DNA of 64,000 bases, taken from assembly GCA_946800325.1 (NCBI GenBank), contig OX326958.1, positions 30,425,314 to 30,489,313 on the forward strand. Direction: 5' to 3'. Shown here one piece after another: positions 50,554 through 61,600 of the stretch. The position numbers and the translations under genes were made by a program. Source of the stretch: Luzula sylvatica (taxonomy: Eukaryota; Streptophyta; Magnoliopsida; Poales; Juncaceae). The first letter of the stretch is position 1. Every line of letters begins with the position of its first letter. The notes below the pieces were generated by a model, which made no database searches, was not told where the DNA came from, and worked only from the letters and a program-made list of their open reading frames with translations.

Positions 50554-51678
50554 ATAATCATATTATATCACTATCACAAGATTTGTAAATGCATATGATT
50601 TATTTAGGGATATTAATTATTCTAAATAATTAATTATCTAATATGATAGAATGTTTGATGCCGATCAAATCGATATAAAGAACTCAAAATTCCGAACTTC
50701 GTAGCCAAAGTTATCGCGAAAACAAAAAACAGCATCCAGCGAAGGGTCCGTTATAACGGACTTCCCCATCCGTTGTAACGCAAGGGCCGTGGGGCGCGAG
50801 AAAACCTCGCCCGGGACGCGTCCGGGGCGCCAAAAACTGCCCCCCGGGGCGGCAGAAAAACTGTTTTTCTGCACCATTTCGGTATTTCATTAGAACGACA
50901 CTAATACTTCGCTCAAATGAAATATATTACAACATGAAAGTTCTAGATAATCTCATTATCTAACTAACCCAATTTGAACCATTCAAATTGGAATTTTCTA
51001 CTGAAAGTTATACCAGTTTTAGTGAAATACGAACAAATGAAAAGGTAAGTTTATCCAATAGACACCTTTTCAACCAGAAAACTACAGACACCTTTTCAGT
51101 ATTCTGTTGAAACAAAAATATTAAATTGTTCCAACCGACTTTGAACGTGAACCAAAGTTCTAGATAATCTTATTATCTAACTAACCCAATTGGATTGGAC
51201 TCAATTGGAGTTTCGATGCGACATATACGGACCTTTTAGTCTCTGTATGTCAAACAGTCGCACCCTTTCAGTATTTCATAAAAACGACACTGATAATTCG
51301 TTCAAATGAAAAAACGTTCTGTATCAAAGTCATAGATAATCTCATTATCTAACTACGCCAATTTGATCCAATCAATTTGGAGGTTCCCACTGAAAATTAT
51401 CTTAGTTTTCCTCACTGTTTCGTATTCTAATTTTCTGCAGATTTTGCCGTTTCTTCCGTTTTCGCTCGTTTCTGAAACGATAAATCATGAAACCTTTTCA
51501 CGATAATTCCTAGATAGTCTCAATCAACTTTTGATCGATCTCTAGCGAATTCCACTCGTGATTTTAACGGAATTTGACTTTCTCTATATGTAACATCATG
51601 CAAACGGGTACGAACTTTGATAACCCGTGCGTATATCTAATATACGACTATGATTCGACCCTCGAATCGATGGCGATC
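50554..51678 (-). repeat. Copia 5' leader with spaced palindrome repeats
   Basis: This untranslated leader holds three copies of a repeat centred on TAGATAAT-CTNAT-ATTATCTA (50944, 51161 and 51333). Each is followed by AACTAACCCAATTT-type sequence, and two are associated with a GCACC(A/C)TTTC-GGTATTTC block. The same repeat occurs twice in each LTR. A GC-rich block (50740-50870) interrupts the repeats. No gag ORF is visible here. Confidence 0.75.
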
Positions 51679-51690
51679 GCTCTGATACCA
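51679..51690 (-). other. Primer-binding site (tRNA-Met type)
   Basis: The minus strand reads TGGTATCAGAGC, the common plant copia primer site complementary to the 3' end of initiator tRNA-Met. It starts one base (G at 51691) after the 5' LTR's terminal CA. Confidence 0.92.
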
Positions 51691-51691
51691 C

Positions 51692-52686
51692 TGTTGGGGA
51701 ATATCCTCGACCACGGGCCCACGCAGCGGAATAAAGGCCCGGTCCGATTCCCCGATTCCCGAGATCACGCCATGACTTCGAGGGTACGATGCAATAGAAG
51801 GACATATTCATACCGGTGCAAAATTGATTGCACTCGAAGGGTTGATCGCTGCCTTCTATCTCCTGTCACGTTGGTGACAATCCGCGCGTCCCACACCACA
51901 CGTCTTTCACCGTTCGTTGACTTCGCCGATTCGCTTGATTTCGTCTCCGACTGAATTCACGCGTCCGAATCGATCACAACTGAAAGAGCCTCAGATGTTG
52001 CTCCTCTACGTGTATCCACCTTGAGTCGTAAGACGTCGGTCACGGATGCACCTGCCTAGACGATGCACCGGTGAACTTGCTCGATCGAATTGATTCTCTA
52101 TCTCTCTCTCTTAGCACCCTTTCACTCACAAAAGATCAAATCTGAATTTGCTCTTTTCTCTTGTGTTTTGGGTAGAATAATTCTGTATGAATTAGCATAG
52201 GGATGAGAGAGAAAGTATCCTATTTATATCTAATAGGATTAGGATTAGCCAAAAGGCATGTATATCCAATATACATTCTTTCACACAGAAAAGTGCATGA
52301 ACCTGTTCAGTAATCTGTCCAGACGAAATTGATAAATTTCTCTGACAGAAAATCAACCAACATGAAAGTTGTAGATAATCTTATTATCTACACAACCCAA
52401 TTTGGCCCAGCCTAATTGGAGTTCGTATGCAAAAGTTATGACTGTTTTACTAACTGTATGTCATACTGTAGCACCCTTTCGGTATTTCAAAGAAACGACA
52501 CTTATACTTCGTTCATATGAAATATATTTCTACATGAAGGTTATAGATAATCTAATTATCTATGTTACCCAATTTGAACCATTCAAATCGGATTTTCCTA
52601 CTGAAAGTTATGGCTACGAATGTACGACTACATTCGTTTATCCTTATGTACACTTTTACGGTTGATCCGAAACTGTATTTCTTTCA
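51692..52686 (-). repeat. 5' LTR of the copia element (995 bp)
   Basis: On minus it starts TGAAAGAAATACAG and ends CCCCAACA. The TATA-type box GATATAAATAGG is at about 52219-52230. Palindrome repeats lie at 52372 and 52544, spaced 172 bp. By eye it matches the 3' LTR except for about 20 substitutions and 30 extra bases at its inner end. Confidence 0.92.
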
Positions 52687-55600
52687 ATTTGTGTGTGCTA
52701 GTCTCCTATTATTGATTACTTTGAGGACAACACGATAAATTGAGTATTTTTCTCGTGTAAGAGTTCATTTTTGACTTTTTTTCAAAAAATAAGATAACAA
52801 TTTTTTTTTGATGGTGTTACTCTTCAATTTTTTTATTTTTCAAATTTTTTTGAAAAAATATAAATTTGTGTGTGTTAGCCTTCTTTTATTTAATTTTTTT
52901 AGGAGATCATCAAAATTCAATATTTTTCTCGTGTAAGAGTTCATTTTTGACTTTTTTTTTTCAACAAATAGGATACCAGATTTTTTTCTGATGGTGTTAC
53001 ATTTCAATTTTTCTATTTTGCAAATTTTTTTGAAAATATATAAATTTGTGTGTGTTAGTCTTCTATTCTGGATTATTTTGATGACAACATGAAAATTGAG
53101 TATTTTTGTCGTGTAAGAGTTCAATTTTGGCATTTTTTAGGAAACATAGTATAATTGATTTTTTTTAAGGTGTTAGACTTCACTTTTTGTATTTTAAGAA
53201 AATTTTAAAAAAATAGAAATTTGTGTGTGTTAGTCTTCTATTGTGAATTATTTTGAGGACAACATAAAAATTGAGCATTTGCGTCGTGTACGAGTTTAAT
53301 TTTGGCATTTTTTTAGAAAAATAGGACAATTGATTTTTTTGAAGGTGTTAGAATTCAATTTTTTTTATTTTTAAGAAATGTTGGAAAAAATAGAAATATG
53401 TGTGTGTTAATCCTTTTTTACGGAGTATTTTAAGGACATCATGAGAATTAAGTATTTTTCTCCTTTCACAATTCAATTTTCACAAGTTTATAAAATAGGA
53501 TAATTGATTTGTTTTGAAAGTATTACACATTATTTTTTGCATTTTTAAGAAATTTCTGAAAAAAACAGAAGTTTGATTGTGTTAGTGTTCTATATGGAAT
53601 TTTCTAGGACATCATAAAAATTAAATATTTTGCTCGTATAATAGTTCAATTTTGCCATTTTTTCGAAAAATATGATGACAGATCTTTTTCGAAGGTGTTA
53701 CACTTCACTTTTTGTATTTTTCAGAATTTTTTGAAAAAATATAAATTTGTGTGTGTTAGTCTTCAATTAAAGAATTTTTTTGGAGATCATCAAAATTAAA
53801 TATTTTGCTCGTGTAAGAGATCAATTTTCGCATTTTTAGAAAAATATGATAATTGATTTTAATTAAGGTGTTAGACTTCACTTTATGCATTTTTATGAAA
53901 TTTTTGAAAAAATAGAAATTTGTGTGTGTTAGTCTCCTATTATTGATTACTTTGAGGACAACATGATAAATTGAGTATTTTTGTCGTGTAAGAGTTCAAT
54001 TTTAGCATTTTCTAGAAAAATAAGATAATTGATTTTTTTTGAAGGTGTTAGACTTCACATTTTTCCATTTTTAATTTTTTTTTTTGGAAAAATAGCAATA
54101 TGTTTATGTTAGTTCTTTATTACAGAGTATTTTGAGTACATCATGAGAATTAAGTATTTTTCACGTTTTACACTTCAATTTTGACATGTTTAGAAAATAG
54201 GATAACTGATTTGTTTTGAAGGTGTTAGACTTCATTTTTTGCATTTTTAAGAAATTTCTGAAAAAAACATAAATTTGTGTGTGTTATAGTCTTCTATTAT
54301 TGAATTTTTTAGGAGAACATGAAAATTCAATATTTTTCTCGTGTAAGAGTTCATTTTTGACTTTTTTTCAAAAAATAAGATAACAATTTTTTTTGATGGT
54401 GTTATTCTTCAATTTTTTTATTTTTCAAATTTTTTTGAAAAAATATAAATTTGTGTGTGTTAGTCTTCTTTTAATGAATTTTGTTAGGAGATCATCAAAA
54501 TTCAATATTTTTCTCGTGTAAGAGTTCATTTTTGACTTTTTTTTCAAAAAATAAGATAACAATTTTTTTTTGATGGTTTTACTCTTCAATTTTTTTATTT
54601 TTCAAATTTTTTTGAAAAAATATAAATTTGTGTGTGTCAGTCTTCTTTTATTGAATTTTTTTAGGAGATCATCAAAATTCAATATTTTTCTCGTGTAAGA
54701 GTCCATTTTTTACTTTTTTTTTTCAAAAAATAGGATACCAGATTTTTTTTGATGGTGTTACATTTCAATTTTTGTATTTTGCAAATTTTTTTGAAAAAAT
54801 ATAAATTTGTGTGTGTTAGTCTTCTATTCTGGATTATTTTGATGACAACATCAAAATTGAGTATTTTTGTCGTGTAAGAGTTCAATTTTGGCATTTTTTA
54901 GGAAAAATTGTATAATTGATTTTTTTAAGGTGTTAGACTTCACTTTTTGAATTTTAAGAAAATTTTAAAAAAATAGAAATTCGTGTGTGTTAGTTTTCTA
55001 TTATGAATTATTTTGAGGACAACATAAAAATTGAGCATTCGTGTCGTGTACGAGTTTAATTTTGGCATTTTTTTAGAAAAATAGGACAATTGATTTTTTG
55101 GAAGGTGTTAGAATTCACTTTTTTTAATTTTTAAGAAATGTTGGAAAAAATAGGAATATGTGTGTGTTAGTCCTTTATTACGGAGAATTTTAAGGACATC
55201 ATGAGAATTAAGTATTTTTCTCCTTTCACAATTCAATTTTCACAAGTTTATAAAATAGGATAATTGATTTGTTTTGAAATTATTACACATTATTTTTTGC
55301 ATTTTTAAGAATTTTCTGAAAAAACAGAAATTTGATTTTGTTAGTGTTCTATATTGAATTTTCTAGGATATCATAAAAATTAAATATTTTCCTCCTATAA
55401 TAGTTCAAATTTTCCATTTTTTCGAAAAATATGATGACAGATTTTTTTCGAAGGTGGTTACACTTCACTTTTTGTATTTTTCAGAAATACTTGAAAAAAT
55501 ATAAATTTGTGTGTGTTAGTCTTCAATTAAGGAATTTTTTTGGAGATCATCAAAATTAAATATTTTGCTCGTGTAAGAGTTCAATTTTAGCATTTTTAGA

Positions 55601-58600
55601 AAAATATGATAATTGATTTTAATTAAGGTGTTAGACTTCACTTTATGCATTTTTATGAAATTTTTGGAAAAATAGAAATTTGTATGTGTTAGTCTCCTAT
55701 TATTGATTACTTTGAGGACAACATGATAAATTGAGTATTTTTTGTCGTGTAAGAGGTCAATTTTAGCATTTTCTAGAAAAATAAGATAATTTATTTTTTT
55801 TGAAGGTGTTATACTTCACATTTTTCCATTTTTAATTTTTTTTTTTGGAAAAATAGCAATATGTTTATGTTAGTTCTTTATTACAGAGTATTTTGAGGAC
55901 ATCATGAGAATTAAGTATTTTTCACGTTTTACACTTCAATTTTGACATGTTTAGAAAATAGGATAACTAATTTGTTGTGAAGGTGTTAGACTTCATTTTT
56001 TGCATTTTTAAGAAATTTCTGAAAAGGCAGAAATTTGTGTGTGTTAGTCTTCTATTATTGAATTTTTTAGGGGAACACCAAAATTCAATATTTTTCTCGT
56101 GTAAGAGTTCATTTTTCACTTTTAATCAAAAAATAAGATAACAATTTTTTTTTTGATGGTGTTACTCTTCAATTTTTTTATTTTTCAAATTATTTTGAAA
56201 AAATATTAATTTGTGTGTGTTAGTCTTCTTTTATTGAATTTTTTTAGGAGATCATCAAAATTCAATATTTTTCTCGTGTAAGAGTTCATTTTTGACTGTT
56301 TTTTTTCTTCAAAAAATAGGATACCAGATATTTTTTTGATGGTGTTACATTTCAATTTTTGTATTTTGCAAATTTTTTTGAAAAAATATAAATTTGTGTG
56401 TGTTAGTCTTCTATTCTGGATTATTTTGATGACAACATCAAAATTGAGTATTTTTGTCGTGTAAGAGTTCAATTTTGGCATTTTTTAGGAAAAATAGTAT
56501 AATTAATTTTTTTAAGGTGTTAGACTTCACTTTTTGAATTTTAAGAAAATTTTTAAAAAATAGAAATTTGTGTGTGTTAGTCTTCTATTGTGAATTATTT
56601 TGAGGACAAAATAAAAATTGAGCATTTGTGTCGTGTACGAGTTTAATTTTGTAATTTTTTTAGAAAAATAGGACAATTGATTTTTTTGAAGGTGTTAGAA
56701 TTCACTTTTTTTCATTTTTAAGAAATGTTGGAAAAAATAGGAATTTGTGTGTGTTAATCCTTTATTACGGAGAATTTTAAGGACATCATGAGAATTAAGT
56801 ATTTTTCTCCTTTCACAATTCAATTTTCACAAGTCTATAAAATACGATACTTGATTTGTTTTGAAAGTATTGCATATTATTTTTTGCATTTTTTTGAAAT
56901 TTCTGAAAAAACAGAAATTTGATTGTGTTAGTGTTCTATATTGAATTTTCTAGGACATCATAAAAATTAAATATTTTGCTCGTATAATAGTTCAATTTTG
57001 CCATTTTTTCGAAAAATATGATGACAGATTTTTTTCGAAGGTGTTACACTTCACTTTTTGTATTTTTCAGAAATTTTCGAAAAAATATAAATTTGTGTGT
57101 GTTAGTCTCCAATTAAGGAATTTTTTTGGAGATCATCAAAATAAAATATTTTGCTCGTGTAAGAGTTCAATTTTAGCATATTTAGAAAAATAGGACAATT
57201 GATTTTAATTAAGGTGTTAGACTTCACTTTATGCATTTTTATGAAATTTTTGGAAAAATAGAAATTTGTGTGTGTTAGTCTCCTATTATTGATTACTTTG
57301 AGGACAACATGATAAATTGAGTATTTTTTGTCGTGTAAGAGTTCAATTTTAGCATTTTCTAGAAAAATAAGACAATAGATTTTTTTTGAAGGTGTTAGAC
57401 TTCACATTTTTCATTTTTTAATTATTTTTTTTTGAAAAAATAGCAATATGTTTATGTTAGTTCTGTATTACAGAGTATTTTGAGGACATCATAAGAATTA
57501 AGTATTTTTCAAGTTTTACACTTCAATTTTGACATCTTTAGAAAATAGAATAACTGATTTGTTTTGAAGGTGTTAGACTTCATTTTTTGCATTTTTAAGA
57601 AATTTCTGAAAAAACTGAAATTTGTGTGTGTTAGTCTTCTATTATTGAATTTTTTTGGAGAACACCAAAATTCAATATTTTTCTCGTGTAAGAGTTCATT
57701 TTTGACTTTTTTTCAAAAAATAAGATAACAATTTTTTTTTTGATGGTGTTACTCTTCAATTTTTTTGAAAAAATATAAATTTGTGTGTGTTAGTCTTCTT
57801 TTATTGAATTTGTTTAGGAGATCATCAAAATTCAATATTTTTCTCGTGTAAGAGTTCACTTTTGACTCTTTTTTTTTCAAAAAATAGGATACCAGATTTT
57901 TTTTTGATGGTGTTACATTTCAAGTTTTGTATTTTGCAAATTTTTCTGAAAAAATATAAATTTGTGTTTGTCAGTCTTCTATTCTGGATTATTTTGATGA
58001 CAACATGAAAATTGAGTATTTTTGTCGTGTAAGAGTTCAATTTTGGCATTTTTTTAGCAAAAATAGTATAATTGATTTTTTTAAGGTGTTAGACTTCACT
58101 TTTTGAATTTTAAGAAAATTTTTAAAAAATAGAAATTTGTGTGTGTTAGTCTTCTATTGTGAATTATTTTGAGGACAAAATAAAAATTGAGCATTTGAGT
58201 CGTGTACGAGTTTAATTTTGTCATTTTTTTAGAAAAATAGGACAATTGATTTTTTTGAAGGTGTTAGAATTCACTTTTTTTCATTTTTAAGAAATGTTGG
58301 AAAAAATAGGAATATGTGTGTGTTAATCCTTTATTACGGAGAATTTTAAGGACATCATGAGAATTAAGTATTTTTCTCCTTTCACAATTCAATTTTCACA
58401 AGTTTATAAAATAGGATAATTGATTTGTTTTGAAAGTATGACACGTTATTTTTTGCATTTTTTAGGAAATTTCTGAAAAAACAAAAATTTGATTGTGTTA
58501 GTGTTCTATATTGAATTTTCTAGGACATCATAAAAATTAAATATTTTGCTCATATAATAGTTCAATTTTGCCATTTTTTCGAAAAATACGATCACAGATT

Positions 58601-61600
58601 TTTTTCGAAGGTGTTATACTTCACTTTTTGTATTTTTCAGAAAGTTTTGAAAAAATTTAAATTTGTGTGTGTTAGTCTTCAATTAAGGAATTTTTTTGGA
58701 GATCATCAAAATTAAAGATTTTGCTCGTGTAAGAGTTCAATTTTGGCATATTTAGAAAAATAGGATAATTGATTTTAATTAAGGTGTTAGACTTCACTTT
58801 ATGCATTTTTATGAAATTTTTGGAAAAATAGAAATTTGTGTGTGTTAGTCTCCTATTATCGATTACTTTGAGGACAACATGATAAATTGAGTATTTTTTT
58901 CGTGTAAGAGTTCAATTCTAGCATTTTCTAGAAAAATAAGATAATTGATTTTTTTTGAAGGTGTTAGACTTCACATTTTTCCATTTTTAATTTTTTTTTT
59001 CGAAAAAATAGCAATATGCTTATGTTAGTTTTGTATTACCGAGTGTTTTGAGGACATCATGAGAATTAAGTACTTTTCAAGTTTTACACTTCAATTTTGA
59101 CATGTTTAGAAAATAGGATAACTCATTTGTTTTGAATGTATTAGACTTCATTTTTTGCATTTTTAAGAAATTTCTGAAAAAACAGAAATTTGTGTGTGTT
59201 AGTCTTCTATTATTGAATTTTTTAGGAGAACACCAAAATTCAATATTTTTCTCGTGTAAGAGTTCATTTTTGACTTTTTTTCAAAAAATAAGATAACAAT
59301 TTTTTTTTTTGATGGTGTTACTCTTCAATTTTTTTATTTTTCAAATTTTTTTGAAAAAATATAAATTTGTGTGTGTTAGTCTTCTTTTATTAAATTTTTT
59401 TAGGAGATCATCAAAATTCAATATTTTTCTCGTGTAAGAGTTCATTTTTGACTTTTTTTTTTCAAAAAATAGGATACCAGATTTTTTTTTGATGGTGTTA
59501 CATTTCAAGTTTTGTATTTTGCAAATTTTTTTGAAAAAATATAAATTTGTGTGTTAGTCTTCTATTCTGGATTATTTTGATGACAACATGAAAATTGAGT
59601 ATTTTTGTCGTGTAAGAGTTCAATTTTGGCATTTTTTAGGAAAAATAGTATAATTAATTTTTTTAAGGTGTCAGACTTCACTTTTTGAATTTTAAGAAAA
59701 TTTTTAAAAAATAGAAATTTGTGTGTGTTAGTCTTCTATTGTGAATTATTTTGAGGAGAACATAAAAATTGAGCATTGGTGTCGTGTACGAGTTTAATTT
59801 TGTCATTTTTTTAGAAAAATAGGACAATTGATTTTTTTGAAGGTGTTAGAATTCACTTTTTTTCATTTTTAAGAAATGTTGGAAAAAATAGGCATATGTG
59901 TGTGTTAATCCTTTATTACGGAGAATTTTAAGGATATCATGAGAATTAAGTATTTTTCTCCTTTCACAATTCAATTTTCACAAGTTTATAAAATAGGATA
60001 ATTGATTTGTTTTGAAAGTATAACACATTATTTTTTGCATTTTTTAGGAAATTTCTGAAAAAACAGAAATTTGATTGTGTTAGTGTTCTATATTGAATTT
60101 TCTAGGACATCATAAAAATTAAATATTTTGCTCGTATAATAGTTCAATTTTGCCATTTTTTCGAAAAATATGATGACAGATTTTTTTCGAAGGTGATACA
60201 CTTCACTTTTTGTATTTTTCCGAAAGTTTTGAAAAAATTTAAATTTGTGTGTGTTAGTCTCCAATTAAGGAATTTTTTTGGAGATCATCAAAATTAAATA
60301 TTTTGCTCGTGTAAGAGTTCAATTTTAGCATCTTTAGAAAAATAGAATAATTGATTTCAATTAAGGTGTTAGACTTCACTTTATGCATTTTTATGAAATT
60401 TTTGGAAAAATAGAAATTTGTGTGTGTTAGTCTTCAATTATTGATAACTTTCAGGACAACATGATAAATTGAGTATTTTTGTCGTGTAAGAGTTCAATTT
60501 AATCATTTTTTATAAAAATAAGATAATTGATTTTTTTTTGAAGGTGTAGACTTCACATTTTTCCATTTTTAATATTTTTTTTTGGAAAAATAGCAATATG
60601 TTTATGTTAGTTCTGTATTACAGAGTATTTTGAGGACATCATGAGAATTAAGTATTTTTCATGTTTTACACTTCAATTTTGACATGTTTAGAAAATAGGA
60701 TAACTGATTTGTTTTGAAGGTGTTAGACTTCATTTTTTACATTTTTAAGAAATTTCTGAAAAAACAGAAATTTGTGTGTGTTAGTCTTCTATTATTGAAT
60801 TTTTTAGGAGAACACCAAAATTCAATATTTTTCTCGTGTAAGAGTTCATTTTTGACTTTTTTTCAAAAAATAAGATAACAAATTTTTTTTTGACGGTGTT
60901 ACTCTTCAATTTTTTTATTTTTCAAATTTTTTTGAAAAAATATTAATTTGTGTGTGTTAGTCTTCTTTTATTGAATTTTTTTAGGAGATCATCAAAATTC
61001 AATATTTTTCTCGTGTAAGAGTTCATTTTTGACTTTTTTTTTTCAAAAAATAGGATACCAGATATTTTTTTGCTGGTGTTACATAGCAATTTTTGTATTT
61101 TGCAAATTTTTTTGAAAAAATATAAATTTTTGTGTGTTAGTCTTCTATTCTGGATTATTTTGATGACAGCATGAAAATTGAGTATTTTTGTCGTGTAAGA
61201 GTTCAATTTTGGCATTTTTTAGGAAAAATAGTATAATTGATTTTTTTAAGGTGTTAGACATCACTTTTTGAATTTTAAGAAAATTTTTAAAAATTAAAAA
61301 TTTGTGTGTGTTAGTCTTCTATTGTGAATTATTTTGAGGACAACATAAAAATTGAGCATTTGTGTCGTGTACGAGTTTAATTTTGGCATTTTTTTAGAAA
61401 AATAGGACAATTGATTTGTTGGAAGTTGTTAGAATCCACTTTTTTCATTTTTAAGAAATGTTGGAAAAAATAGGAATTTGTGTGTGTTAATCCTTTATTA
61501 CGGAGAATTTTAAGGACATCATGAGAATTAAGTATTTTTCTCCTTTCACAATTCAATTTTCACAAGTTTATAAAATACGATACTTGATTTGTTTTGAAAG

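Larger units (their letters stand above)
41941..52686 (-). mobile_element. Ty1/copia retrotransposon, minus strand, with nested solo LTR
   Basis: The whole element is bounded by the 5-bp duplication ATTTG (41936-41940 and 52687-52691), and joining the flanks restores a satellite monomer. Reading minus, the order is 5' LTR (52686-51692), tRNA-Met-type primer site, leader, gag-side region, integrase, reverse transcriptase, RNase H, polypurine tract and 3' LTR (42905-41941). INT before RT/RNase H is the copia order. All coding domains carry stops and frameshifts. Without the nested insertion the element would be about 8.0 kb. The LTRs differ at roughly 20 positions plus one 30-bp indel by eye, so insertion was fairly recent. 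Confidence 0.9.

Noticed and set aside
51679..51690. tRNA gene fragment
   Set aside because: The 12-base match to tRNA-Met is the retroelement's primer-binding site. No tRNA cloverleaf surrounds it.
41941..52686. Endogenous virus
   Set aside because: Gene order, tRNA-Met primer site, LTR type and integrase/RNase H motifs are those of Ty1/copia. No envelope, movement or coat protein motif was seen.
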